From Mesostigma viride (taxonomy: Eukaryota > Streptophyta > Mesostigmatophyceae > Mesostigmatales > Mesostigmataceae), in NCBI GenBank assembly GCA_009746045.1, contig RPFO01000080.1, forward strand, positions 9,667,613 through 9,731,612: a DNA stretch of 64,000 bases, written 5' to 3'. The notes below the pieces were generated by a model that was given only the letters and a program-made list of their open reading frames with translations, searched no databases and had not been told where the DNA came from. A program made the translations under genes and the position numbers. Below, one piece after another: positions 22,667-33,527 of the stretch (its first letter is position 1; each line of letters begins with the position of its first letter).

Positions 22667-22770
22667 AATTATTATTGGCGCGGCGCCTGGTTCTGCCACA
22701 AACTCAGTCCGTTAGAGTGGCGCGAGTTCAACTGGCGCCACGAAAACGGACTCAGTACAGTTTAAGGGTT
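22667..22770. mobile_element. Foldback insertion of about 105 bp in copy C
   Basis: An extra stretch in the ORF1 of copy C where siblings read CACCTTTAAGACC. Its right side ends at TTAAGACC. It contains the inverted repeat ACTCAGTCCGTT / AACGGACTCAGT about 30 bp apart and a second arm pair around GGCGC. The CTCAGTCC word is shared with the subterminal palindromes of the TTAA element, suggesting a small relative. The left target copy is not intact. Confidence 0.6.
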
Positions 22771-23478
22771 AAGACCCCGGCGGACAAGATTTCGTTTCTC
22801 AGACGCCGCAAGCGGCTCGAGAAGACTCTCTTCACCCTTGATGACGACTTGACCCTGGCGCAGCAACAACGGCGACGGGAGCTATGGCCGACCTACCTCC
22901 AGCTTCGGCAGACCAAGGCGGGCCAGCCGGTGTACTGGAAGGGGGCGGCCATCTACGTCGGCCACAAGCCCTGGCAGGCGACCCCCGCGACCCCAGCGAC
23001 TCCAGACGCCCCAGCTTAGGGGAATACAGCAGTAGTAGTGTAGAATAGATAGACCGTGGCCATGTACATGTACGCCTCCTAGAGGCACTATCCCAGCTAA
23101 GCCACGCGCTTTATTTAATCATGTACATGTGTGCCTACGATGAGCCACACTCCAGATGATGCCTAGCTTTATTTAGTTATGCTGTGCCCATGCAGAGAGT
23201 TGCTCTCTGCTGCATGAGATGCCACGCTCTAGTTTTGTATAGCCATGATGATCTTCCCCCTCACAGGCATGCTCCCCCCCCCTACCCGGGCATAGCGTGA
23301 TAGACCATGAGGGTCAGCAGGTGCCCTGGTGCACCTAGAGCAGGGGTCCTTTACATCCCCACCCTTGCAGGAAGTAGCTTAGGATGTATGATAGGCCATA
23401 TGCCCCCTCTCAAGGGCTATGTGCTACATATACTCCCAACAAAGTTATGTTACAATTCAATTCGATTCGATGGGGGGC

Positions 23479-24497
23479 CTAGGCCTCTCCGTGATTTGGA
23501 AGAAGATGATGGACAAGGCCAAGTGGGCCCAGGTCATAGAGGACAACAAGCCCTCGACCTTCGCGAGGAGGCCGAGATCGACAAGCGCAGCCACAACGTC
23601 ATCGTCAAGCACCTCGACCAGCCGGCAGGTGAGACCCCGACGAGCCTTCTCACGGCACTTAAGCGCGACATTCTTGCCCCCATGCAACTCACTGGTGAGC
23701 TGCCGGACATGTCGGCTGTCCGCCTCCCCCGCGCGCGGGGTAAGGCTGGCCCGGCACCCGTGCTTCTCACCTTTAAGTCCATGGGGGACAAGCTGGCGCT
23801 CCTTAAATGCCGCAAGAAGCTCTCGGAGACTCGCTTCACGCTGGACGACGACTTGACCCTGGCCCAGCAACAGCGGCGACGCGAGCTATGGCCGACCTAC
23901 CTTCAGCTCCGGCAGCGCGCAGGGGGGAAGCCGGTGTACTGGAGGGGGGCGGTCATCCACGTTGACCACAAGCCATGGCAGGCCCCCCCTGCCACCTCAG
24001 ACTAGGGAACCTATACCAGTAGTGTAGATTAGTCAGGCCTAGCCTAGCATGTGGCCCACGCGCATGTGCGCCCATAATGGCCCCCATGGATGATGCCTTT
24101 CACTATTTAGCCGCGCCCAGCCTACAATGGGACCTCCCATGGATGATGCATTAAGAATTTAGCCCTGCTATGCCTATGCAGGGAGTTACTCTCTGCTGAG
24201 ATGCCATGGGTACACCAGCTATAGCCTAGTAGCCCCATACCTTCCACCCCATATGTCATGCAGGCCTTCTAGGCCCTCTCCTCAAGCCCGCCCCCCTGGG
24301 TGCCTGTGCTTGGTAAGGAGGCATGAACCATCATGGCGGTGCAGGTGCACCTTGTGCAGCCAGAGCAGGTGATAGTTGTACATCCTCCACCTGCAGGTTG
24401 TAGCCCTGATTGTATTACAAACCCATAGATGCCCCTTTCTCAGGGCTATGTGTTACATATGCTCCCAACGGAGCTATGATTTTAATTAATTAATAGA
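23479..24497 (+). mobile_element. LINE family 2 fragment (copy D)
   Basis: A related but clearly divergent ORF1-only LINE fragment starting directly at the tail of copy C. It keeps the 3' half of ORF1 and a 3' UTR ending in GCTCCCAACGGAGC and a TTAA-rich tail. The hairpin closing pair is G-C here, instead of A-T in family 1. Confidence 0.75.
23520..24005 (+). pseudogene. ORF1p-like fragment, family 2
   Basis: Encodes LREEAEIDKRSHNVIVKHLD, LLTALKRDILAPMQLTGEL, LPRARGKAGPAPVLLTFK, DDDLTLAQQQRRRELWP and ends TSD before TAG. Same RRM/C-terminal order as family 1 with many substitutions, so a distinct subfamily. N-terminal half missing. Confidence 0.7.
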
Positions 24498-26455
24498 GGA
24501 CAACGAGCCCCCCCCTGTGGGGAAGCGCCCGCGTGTGCAAACCCGTGGGAGGAACGCCAGACAGCTCCCCTAGCCCCTAAATGGTCTTGCTGCCGATTTT
24601 CCGCCAAAAATCGAGTTCCAGCCGATGCATCGGCCCCTTCTCGGGGGACCAGATGCCGCGAAATCTATTGAGAATTAGGAAAAGTTTAGCTGAGAAGATC
24701 GAAAGTTTATAAAATTCTTCACAGCATGGTACTAGGGTTTGCATACTTTTGACAAAGTTATAGAGGTGTTCTGGCCGGTCAAAGTACAAGGGGTCAGGGT
24801 ACTTTTTCACGTACAACGTGCATTCCGGAAAACGACGACCTGGCCATGGCGGCTTGCGCCCACGCATGGCATTTACGTTTGAGTTCGAATTTTCTGTCCA
24901 AACTTAGGATATTGATTTTAAACGTCCTAAAGATCATACAGGCCAATTTTTGGTTCGCGGGAATGCCATTTGATAGGTGTCGGCAGCGTTCTTGCTGGAA
25001 AAAACTGCGATCAGGCCGGACGATAGAAACGTTGACAGCAATACCTTTCCGGCGTATTTTAAAGGATATATCGGTTTCTTTTTACTTTTTATGATGATTT
25101 GTAGTCGTAAACGTGCAAGGGTGGCCAGAAATCGCCGAATCCAGCGACCATGCTGCACAGCTTTGGTGTGCCGAAATGCGCCATTTTGCGGCCACCGCCT
25201 GGGCCAAGGTAACGCCATCCATGCCTGGTAAAGCTTAAGCATCGTTTTCCTATCGATGTTTGACATTTATATATACGTTCTAGCTTGTGTAGCACATTCT
25301 TTTTGCACTATTCATGCTCTTTCTTGACCCTGGCCTGGCCCCTTTCTAAAACACCATTCTTAGATGCTTCCCTCAGTCAGTTGACCTGCCACAGGGTGAT
25401 GGTGATAAGTTTTAGAGGCTGTATGGGTTTGAATACCTCCATATATGTTTGTTATACATTTCCCATACACATATTGCATGAGTGTGAGGCAGTTGGCTGG
25501 TCTCTGTGGCATCATCAAGCACGTAACTGGTGAGTAAAAGCTTCCCATTGACAGCATGTGCCACCAGGTGTGCTGGCCATCACCTGGCAAGCTATAGCAG
25601 CTTAGGCCTAGTTTATCCTTGCTAGGGCAGGCTGAAATAGGCTCAACACCACTAGTTTGTTGGTGGCTGCCTCCTAGAATGCATGCCTTGCGTAGGGTGT
25701 CCGTACCACGTTACCTACGTGCATGGACAAGGTGGCACCTGCACATAGGTGCCATGTAAGGGCAGTGTGATGATGCAGTTATGTTTCCCCATCATTGTGG
25801 AAGGGAAATGTATTGTTTGGCATGGTTGGTGGCCATATTAGGAGGTCGTATGCCCACCCCTACTCCCTTGGTTGCTTTTTACCAACGGTACCCCTATGGG
25901 CTGTACTGGGTGTAACTGCTGGTATACCCACCCAAATGGTGACCCCAATGGCTCAAACTGTTCAGCAACTAATTGTTTATCATCCCTGAAGTGGTAGGTG
26001 CCTAGGTCTTATAACATAATTCAAAATGCACATTCTACCAAAAATGAAAACGCGCGTCTTGACCCCCCTGACTTTGACGGCAGTTAAACATGGCCTACCC
26101 TGCATATATGTGAGGTTGTGATATACCAACCCGAAGGGCAACTCATGGACATGCTTGGCCCCCAAGGACAGCCATTGGATATGGGTAGGTTGGATGGCAT
26201 CTGGTTTGCAAAATTGTGAAGATCCAGCCGATTTATCGGCAGGATCTCAGACCATTTAGGGGCTAGGGCAGCGTGAGGCTGTCTAGATAGATGTTGTAGT
26301 TAGAATGCTGTTAGATAGATGTCGTAGGTAGCTGATGTAGATAGATTAGACCGGTAGGACTGTTTGCACCCATCCATCCATCCATCGGCCGGTTAATGCT
26401 CCGTGACTCCCCAACGGGAGCACGAGTCTAATTAATTAATGAATTAATTAACTCC
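24498..26455 (+). mobile_element. LINE family 3 3' part, interrupted by the CTAG element
   Basis: Left piece 24498-24573 ends an ORF (DNEPPPVGKRPRVQTRGRNA, then a stop); right piece 26263-26455 carries the 3' UTR with four CATC units, then GTTAATGCTCCGTGACTCCC, AACGGGAGCAC and a TTAA-rich tail. The uninterrupted relative is at 37650-37830. The 3' hairpin CTCCC-CAAC-GGGAG has the same CAAC loop as families 1 and 2. Confidence 0.65.
24574..26262. mobile_element. CTAG-flanked non-autonomous DNA transposon
   Basis: 1689 bp with perfect 14-bp terminal inverted repeat CCCCTAAATGGTCT / AGACCATTTAGGGG, flanked on both sides by CTAG (24570-24573, 26263-26266). A related LINE at about 37731-37738 shows the single-copy site ACCCCTAGGG. 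Inside, in opposite orientation, lies sequence clearly homologous to the TTAA element: GGCGTTACCTTGGCCCAGGC, the TTCTTGCTGGAAAAAACTGC block and TGTACTTTGACCG. No transposase was recognised. Confidence 0.78.
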
Positions 26456-26997
26456 CAGCTAAGGGGAGCCCGTCATAGGTGGGGAAGATCATCATGGCTA
26501 TACAAGAGCTAGGGCATGGCGTCTCGACAGAGAGCATCTCTCTGCATAGGCATAGCATGGCTAAATTCTTAATGCAACATCCATGGGGGTCCCATTATAG
26601 GCATTGAATTGAATTGAATTGTAACATAACTCCGTTGGGAGTATATGTAGCGCGTAGCCCAGAGAAGGGGCATTAATTAATTAATTAATAGACACGTGAC
26701 TGCGTCACGTGAGCATAAGTCCTCAGTGGGAGGGGAACATGCCGGATGGAATGGATGGTTTAAGCTATCTAGGTCCTAGTTATGTACAGGGGTGTGGGCA
26801 CCGCGGCCCGAATCGCTATGAATGCCATACTTGGTCACACGCGGAGCCCCCACAGGCTTGGGGGTGGTCTCCTTCATCACTACTTGCCATCTATCCTTGC
26901 GCACCATCTGCCTCCATATTACAGACAAACCAGGAGGCTGCCCGGGGGTGAGCCCGTCACGTCTAGTGTAGCACATGTCCATGCCGAGTCTATCACG
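26456..26997 (-). mobile_element. Nested LINE 3' ends and a short ORF1 remnant
   Basis: Minus-strand 3' UTR fragments with tails at about 26606 (ATTGA units) and 26674 (TTAA units), each starting right after GGCAT, plus a minus-strand remnant reading GLSVIWRQMVRKDRWQVV and KPVG that matches the N-terminal side of the family 2/3 ORF1. Heavily broken. Confidence 0.6.
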
Positions 26998-28975
26998 AGA
27001 AGGGGCATATGTCCTATCATACATTCTAAGCTACTTCCTGCAAGGCCGGTGGGAATGTAAACGACCCTTGCTCTAGGTGCACCAGGGCACGTGCAGCCCC
27101 ATGATCTTCAAGCTATGCCCAGATAAGGGGGAGCCTGTCATGGGGGGGAAGATCAGCATAGCTATACAGAAGCTAGCCGGGCATGGCGTCTCAGCAGAGA
27201 GTAACTCCCTGCATGGGCACGGCATAATTAAATAAAGCTAGGCATCATCTGGAGGGTGGCTCATCATAGGAACACATGTACATGACTAAAAAGGCTAGGC
27301 CTCAGCTGGTATAGTGCCTGTAGTAGGCGGGCATGTACAAGGCCACTGTCTAACTATTCTACACTTCTGCTGCTGTATTCCCCTAGGCGGGGGCTGCTGG
27401 AGTCGCTCATGGGGCCGCGGTGGTCGAGGGGGTCGCGTGCCAGGGCTTGTGGCCGACGTAGATGGCCGCCCCCTTCCAGTACACCGGCTGGCCCGCCTTG
27501 GTCTGCCGGAGCTGGAGGTAGGTCGGCCATAGCTCTCGTCGCCGTTGTTGCTGCGCCAGGGTCAAGTCGTCGTCCACGGTGAAGGGAGTGTTCTCGAGCC
27601 GCTTGCGGCGTCTGAGAAACGAAATCTTGTCCGCGGGGCTGACATCAAAGATGAGAAGAAGCGGAGGCGCCCCTGCCTTACCCCGCGCGCGGGGGAGGCG
27701 GTGGGCGGTCAGCTTAATCTCACCAAGGAGGCCCATGCGTGCAAGGATTTTGCTCTCAAACGCACGTGCAAGCTTCTCGGAATTCTCACCTTCCTCCATG
27801 TCGAAGTTCTTGAGTATGGCGTTGAGGCTGCGCTTGGCGAGCTCGGCCTCCTCGCGGAGGTCAAGCGTCTGCCGTCGGAGCTGGGCTGCGACGGCGGAGG
27901 TGGTGGAGGTGGTATGTTGCTTAAGCATGTCCGCCCAGGTCGTGATGGGAGGAGCAACGCCGGCCAGGCCAGCAGGGGCTGGCTTGGCAGCAATGTCCTT
28001 CACTGCCTGGGCGGTGAGACCGGCGGTGTTCTGCAGGACCTCGATAGCGATGGCGTTGTCCTTAAGACGCTGGTCGATGTCACGGAGCTGGGCAGTGATG
28101 GCGTCGGAGGTGGAGGTGGTGGCGGTGGAGGAGGCGAGGAGGGTGGAGGTGGCGGTGGAGATGGTGGAGAGGAGGGGGAGCTCGGCAGCCAACGTGCTGC
28201 CCATCAGTGACCGCCACATCTGCAGCGATGGGGGCCACGTGCTGCTCGAGGGCCTCCTGGAGGAGTGAGCGGATGGAGGATTCGGTTAAGGTGGTGGTGA
28301 GGGGCTTTGGGGGCCAAAGCTCCTCGATGGAGCGTCCAATTAAGGAGGGAAAAGAGAGCGAATTGCTGGAGGTGGGGGCGGCGGAGGCTGGGAAAGCGGT
28401 CGAAAGAGGAGGCGCGATTCTGGTGAGGATCAAAGAGCCAACCTCGGATGAAGAGCTGCTTGCACAATTCAACAAGCGAGGCGTGTGATCCAAAAAACAT
28501 GCAGGCCAGGATGCGTTCCTCGGTAAACTTGTCAAAGAAGTCGGGCTGGCGGGCTTCGGCTACAAATTCGATCTCGACCCAGCTCGGCTCGGCAGGGCAA
28601 CTGCGCTTGGGTTCAGGCGACGCTGCTGGCGAGGCGGGCTCAGCAGGGGGCTGGACGACCACTAGAGAGCTTTGGCTAGCGGCGCCGCTGCCTTCTGGGC
28701 CGGTTGGCGAAGCTGCAGCCGGGCCGGGCTGCAGACGTATTTTCATTGCTGAGCGCAGCCGCCAGGCTGCGTTGCGTTGAGAGGCGTTTGCTCATCGTAT
28801 ATTGCGTAATAGCTTCGGAAAATTATATCAGCATGTGCGTCGTAGAAAGACGCGTCGATTGTGATATTCACGGCTAAATTCGGTGCTCAAACGTGAAAGT
28901 TATGAGCTCCGCCGTCAGCCATGGCTACCTCGTGGCTCGTGGCTTGTGGCTCGTGGCTCGTTTTTATATTATATT
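26998..28975 (-). mobile_element. LINE family 1 copy E, near full-length, minus strand
   Basis: Reverse-oriented copy with the complete 5' leader (28900-28960, GAGCCACGAGCC units) and the ORF1, but with the last roughly 60 bp of the 3' end (hairpin and tail) missing at 26998. Again no ORF2 between ORF1 and the 3' UTR. Confidence 0.8.
27407..28795 (-). pseudogene. ORF1p-like gene of copy E, frameshifted
   Basis: Start ATG at 28793-28795. The N-terminal half (SPEPKRSCPAEPSW, RILACMFFGSHASLVELCKQ) loses frame between about 28400 and 28204; the C-terminal half resumes in another frame (TAQLRDIDQRLKDNAIAIEV, KNFDMEEGENSEKLAR, HRLPRARGKAG, QQQRRRELWPTYL). Same layout as copy A. Confidence 0.72.
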
Positions 28976-29438
28976 ATAGGCATGGCGTGGCTATATTCTG
29001 AAGGCATCATCCATGGGGGCCATTATGGGCGCACATGCGCGTGGGCCACATGCTAGGCTAAGCCTGATCGCTAATCTGCACTACTGGTATATATTCCCTA
29101 GTCTGAGGTGGCAGGAGGGGCATGCCAGGGCTTGTGGTCAACGTGGATGACCGCCCCCCTCCAGTATACCGGCTTCCCCCTTGCGCTCTGCCGGAGCTGA
29201 AGGCAGGTTGGCCATAGCTCGCGTCACCGCTGTTGCTGGGCCAGGGTCAAGTCGTCGTCCAGGCTGCGTGAAGCAAGTCTCCGAGAGCTTCTTGCGGCAT
29301 TTAATTAAGGAACGCCAGCTTGTCTGCCATGTGAGGAGCACGGGTGCCGGGCCAGCCTTCCCCCGCGCGTGGGGGAGGCGGACAGCCAACATCCGCAGCT
29401 CACCAGTGAGTAACATGGGGGCAAAAATGTCGCGCTTA
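28976..29438 (-). mobile_element. LINE family 2 fragment (copy F)
   Basis: Minus-strand family-2 3' UTR and ORF1 end with several frameshifts (RDIFAPMLLTGEL, RLPHARGKAGPAPVLL). It stops exactly where the (GAAAC)n array begins, so the array replaces the 5' part of the copy. Confidence 0.7.
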
Positions 29439-30101
29439 ACGAAACGAAACGAAACGAAACGAAACGAAACGAAACGAAACGAAACGAAACGAAACGAAAC
29501 GAAACGAAACGAAACGAAACGAAACGAAACGAAACGAAACGAAACGAAACGAAACGAAACGAAACGAAACGAAACGAAACGAAACGAAACGAAACGAAAC
29601 GAAACGAAACGAAACGAAACGAAACGAAACGAAACGAAACGAAACGAAACGAAACGAAACGAAACGAAACGAAACGAAACGAAACGAAACGAAACGAAAC
29701 GAAACGAAACGAAACGAAACGAAACGAAACGAAACGAAACGAAACGAAACGAAACGAAACGAAACGAAACGAAACGAAACGAAACGAAACGAAACGAAAC
29801 GAAACGAAACGAAACGAAACGAAACGAAACGAAACGAAACGAAACGAAACGAAACGAAACGAAACGAAACGAAACGAAACGAAACGAAACGAAACGAAAC
29901 GAAACGAAACGAAACGAAACGAAACGAAGCGAAGCGAAGCGAAGCGAAACGAAACGAAACGAAACGAAACGAAACGAAACGAAACGAAACGAAACGAAAC
30001 GAAACGAAACGAAACGAAACGAAACGAAACGAAACGAAACGAAACGAAACGAAACGAAACGAAACGAAACGAAACGAAACGAAACGAAACGAAACGAAAC
30101 A
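29439..30101. repeat. (GAAAC)n pentanucleotide satellite, about 132 units
   Basis: About 660 bp of perfect GAAAC repeats with one block of four GAAGC variants near 29928-29946. The array is open in several frames in both directions (ETKRN or RFVSF peptides), which explains ORFs of more than 200 codons here. Not coding. Confidence 0.97.
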
Positions 30102-30149
30102 AAATGAGAGGAGAAAAGTAACGGAGGCGCACAAAGGTAAGCCAAAATA

Positions 30150-30377
30150 GATAAACTATGCGAAATGGCAGAAGCTTGCCTGACTGCAAGAAAAACAGTT
30201 CGAGCAGAGACGAAAGTCGGTCATAGTGATCCGGGGTTTCCTTGTGGATGGGACCCCGCTCAACGGATCAAAGGTACGCCGGGGATAACAGGCTGATGAC
30301 TGATCCCAAGAGTTCCCATCGACGGAGTCGTTTGGCACCTCGATTCGACTCATCACATCCTGGAGCTGAAGAAGGTT

Positions 30378-30417
<40 letters not shown>

Positions 30418-30441
30418 TTGGGTTTAGAACGTAAACTGCGA
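30150..30441 (+). pseudogene. Organelle LSU (23S-type) rRNA fragment in nuclear DNA
   Basis: Contains the near-universal domain V/peptidyl-transferase words GCCGGGGATAACAGGCTGAT, TTCCCATCGACGG, GTTTGGCACCTCGATT, TCATCACATCCTGGAGCTGA, GGCTGTTCGCCGATTAAAGT and ACGTGAGTTGGGTTTAGAAC. The wording GGTACGCCGGGGATAAC is closer to alpha-proteobacterial/mitochondrial LSU than to plastid LSU as I recall them, so mitochondrial origin is favoured. It stops abruptly on both sides, with an intron-like sequence following GAACGT. Read as a nuclear organelle-DNA insertion. Confidence 0.85.
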
Positions 30442-30940
30442 TTCGAAGAAGCACCTTTAAATCGCAACACTGCGTTACTTTATGGATGGTAACATAAAGA
30501 AAAGCATTAACTTATATCGGTGAACTCTTTCCATAAAACAGAGAGACAATACCGAGGGAAAACTAAAAGTAGCAAAAAAATGAAATTAATAGATGAAAAA
30601 GTATGTGCATATATTGCAGGTTTTTTAGATGGAGATGGTTGTCTAATGGCACAAATTAAATTAGGCTTTTATATTATAAATATAAATTCAGAATTCGCCT
30701 AAGTATTGTTTTTTATCAACATGCTAAAAGAAAATGGTTTTTACTTCAATTGAAAAAACTATTTGATGGTAATGGTCGGTTATGTACGTATTCATAAAAC
30801 AAATAATATGTGTGATTATACAATTACGTACAAGGTCTCGTTCTATTGAACACGCGGTCGGTTTTGCTTCAATTGATGCCCTATATACAATTGAAGAAAA
30901 CATCTGCCGCTTTAATGTTACAACTTATTATGAAAAGAGG
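30442..30940 (+). pseudogene. Decayed LAGLIDADG (I-CreI-like) homing endonuclease
   Basis: Starts after the LSU exon. An ATG at 30580 opens AYIAGFLDGDGCLMAQIK, the LAGLIDADG helix and first strand of the I-CreI type. Further matches occur in shifting frames: RLSIVFYQHAKRKWFLLQLK, GYVRIHKTNN-CDYTI and LMPYIQLKKTSAALMLQLI, in the same order as I-CreI. Frameshifts and stops show it is dead. I-CreI-family genes sit in group I introns of algal LSU rRNA at this same GGGTTTAGAACGT region (known), so this is the intron that travelled with the rRNA piece. Confidence 0.75.
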
Positions 30941-31123
30941 AGCTGAGAGCTGAGAACACTTGCGAGTTGCCAGTTGATACAGCTAAGTTGCGTACTCCTA
31001 GTGCAGGTAACCAAGTTGTGCCCACGGCGGCACACTCATGTTGGTGAGCGCTAATTCTTGGCGCCGGCATTCCTGGTGGCACCGAAGTTCTCCCCGATCC
31101 GCATCTTTTCCCGAACGTTATAA

Positions 31124-31600
31124 TTTCCGGGTAAATGGGTATTTTTTATTAACCAATAGGAATATCGTTAGGTTAAGAGGTACCACGTATTGACCAGCTG
31201 GTTACCCACTGAGGGTAGTGTGATAGGTGAAAGGTTATAAACCGAACATTATAATTCGCTCACGTAGTTGAGTCTAATAAGCGAACGGTGTCAAGCTTTA
31301 AGCTAACGTGTCGTTTGCATCCGGAGAGGACTAGTACTAAAGTTTAAGTTGAACAGTGACCTCTAGCGGACAGTGTGTCAGTGTCCTGGCCCTCGCCTTC
31401 ACTGAACAGTCTATGCGTGGGACACCACCACAACAACTGAACAACAACAACACCAGTCAGTCCAGTCTATGTACAGTCTAAACAACAACAACAACAACAG
31501 TATATCTACCTACATGAAAGACCATCGGGATCGATACGTGGTACCTCTTAACCTAATGATATTCCTATTGGTTAATAAATATACCCATTTACCCGGAAAG
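31124..31600. mobile_element. Inverted-repeat element with arms of about 69 bp
   Basis: Left arm starting TTTCCGGGTAAATGGGTAT (31124) and right arm ending ATACCCATTTACCCGGAAA (31600) are inverted copies over about 69 bp with few differences. The middle holds CAACAA repeats and no gene. No target duplication was clear. A related single arm occurs at about 33782-33800. Confidence 0.6.
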
Positions 31601-31622
31601 ACCATCGGGAATCCTGTATTAA

Positions 31623-33341
31623 CTCGTCGTCTGTCCCAACTCAGTCCTCACAGGAGGACTGAGTTGACAATTTTCAACCGCGTGTAGCGACTAGGTGGGG
31701 GGTCCATCCCAAATGTTTTGATGTGGATCGGGGGTGTACTAGATGTCATTTTGTTGGCAAAAATACTGCATATGTGAAAACTTGACCCGAACACCTGAAA
31801 ATTACACGGACGTTGGGCACCCCTCGCGAATTTGCATTTTTCGGGATAAGAACGAGTGGGAAAAATTCAATCAAATCCTGGTGCATGAAGAAAAAATATA
31901 GGCATGTAAACAATATAGTTCTTGAAACGTGGCAAAATACTGGGCTCAATTTGGCCACTGCAACTGCCTGAAACAATTAAAAAACTCTCAGTCCTCAGGA
32001 GAGGAATGGGGCTTTTGCTAACTTTGCTAGCATGTAAGTGCGGTCATACTACACAATACCATGGCCACCAACCATCCCAATCAACTCATTTCCCTTCAAG
32101 CATTACAGGACAACACACTTGCATCATCATACTTCAGGTATATCATACCTTATCATGTAGTGAGAGCCTATGCGTGCATGTAGGGAATGGGCTTGGATAC
32201 CTACCAACAAAGGGTTATGTTATAAGTGTCAACCACCAATATAATGGGTAGGTTAAGCATATTTCCATTGTTTCTAACAACAATAATATGGCTATAACTG
32301 TTTTGCCTTGCCATGATGTGGCCAACATAGTTGCTGGCACATGATGGCAGTGGTTTGTCACCAAGACTTTTCACTCACCCGTAAAAGCTTGAATGCACCC
32401 TTGACGCAGCCCGTGGCCACACAAACATGCAGTATGAACGTAGCAAGAGAATAACTAACATCTACGAAGGTGTTTAAACCTGCACAGCTCCTAAAACCCT
32501 GCACAACTACACTGGGTTAAGGCAAATGCCTGCTAACATCATCTGAAAAGGGGGTTTTAGAGAGGGGCAGGCAACGGTCAAGAAACAGCATCAAGACTTG
32601 AACCTGACAACGCCTCGCAAGCTTAAACTCATGTACGAACATCAAGGAACGAAGAGGCAACGATTATCCGGCTTTACCTGGCACGGCTGGCGTTACCTTG
32701 GCCCAGGCGGTGCCCGCAAAAGTGGCACTTTGCGGCACATAGACCATGACGTGACAGAATGGTCGAAATCATCAAATGTATACTGTCACTCAATTTATTC
32801 TAATACAATGCATGTTAAAATGTAGAAAGAAACCTATCAGCCATTGAAATTGCGCCGGAAAGCAAGCGCAGTCATCAATTCCGTCGACCTGCCTTATCGC
32901 AGTTTTTTCCAGCAAGAACAGTGCCGACACCGGGTAAATCGCATCCCCGCGAGCTAAAAATTGATTTTTATCATCTTTAGGGCATGTTAAATCTATTTCC
33001 TGAGTTTGGACAGCTAACTCGTCCGCAAACGTAAACTGCATGCATGGGCGCGAGCCGCCATGGCTAGGTCGTGCATTTCCGGAACTCGCGTTTCACGTGG
33101 AAAAGTACCCTTCCCACCTGTACTTTGACCGTACATTTAGCCGCTCATACCAAATCCAAAAAAATCCCAAAAATATGTCCAAGAAAGATCTTTTCACGTA
33201 GTATTTGAATAAATTTTGAGAGAATTTTTTTGACAAACATTCTGACCGGGGCGAATTTTCTACGATACCCAAAAACTCGGTCCTCTAGAGAGGACTGAGT
33301 TCAACTCAGTCCTCCGTAGAGGACCAGGGACAGACGACGAG
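31623..33341. mobile_element. TTAA-flanked DNA transposon, copy 2
   Basis: 1719 bp, near-identical to 20527-22246 and in the same orientation, flanked by TTAA at 31619-31622 and 33342-33345. Two small ORFs are kept in both copies (plus strand 32598-32825 with FTWHGWRYLGPGGARKSG; minus strand 32790-33041), but neither resembles a transposase. Confidence 0.92.
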
Positions 33342-33406
33342 TTAAGGCAGGATCAGTCGTTGGATCCACTATTTCCAACCGTGTCGGTTCACTGGCGTGG
33401 GAATAA

Positions 33407-33527
33407 ACTCAACTCGACTCAACTCAACTCAACTCAACTCAACTCAACTCAACTCAACTCAACTCAACTCAACTCAACTCAACTCAACACTGTACAACTC
33501 AACTCAACTCAACTCAACTCAACACAG
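33407..33527. repeat. (AACTC)n pentanucleotide repeat
   Basis: About 23 AACTC units broken once by ACACTGTACA, lying shortly after the TTAA transposon. Possibly a retroposon tail, but no hairpin precedes it. Confidence 0.9.

Larger units (their letters stand above)
19826..23019 (+). pseudogene. ORF1p-like gene of copy C, split by two insertions
   Basis: N-terminal part 19826-20526 reads through without the nonsense codon seen in copy A (MSKRLSTQRSLAAALSNENT through TAQLRDIDQRL). It resumes at 22251 (KDNAIAIEVLQN) after the transposon. At about 22581 the frame shifts, and the second insertion lies at about 22667-22770 before the VKTPADKISFLRRRKR and QQQRRRELWP blocks. The insertions prove the order of events: LINE first, DNA transposons later. 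Confidence 0.75.
19675..23478 (+). mobile_element. LINE family 1 copy C, interrupted by a TTAA transposon
   Basis: Starts with the same GAGCCACGAGCCACGAGG leader as copy A and ends with CTCCCAACAAAG (a decayed hairpin) and an (AATTC)n/(GATTC)n tail. A 1720-bp DNA transposon (20527-22246) sits in ORF1, and a shorter foldback insertion (about 22667-22770) sits further down. Without the two insertions it matches copy A in length. Confidence 0.82.

Noticed and set aside
29138-30145. Long RFVSF/ETKRN reading frames
   Set aside because: Direct readings of (GAAAC)n; only short LINE ORF1 remnants lie at one end.
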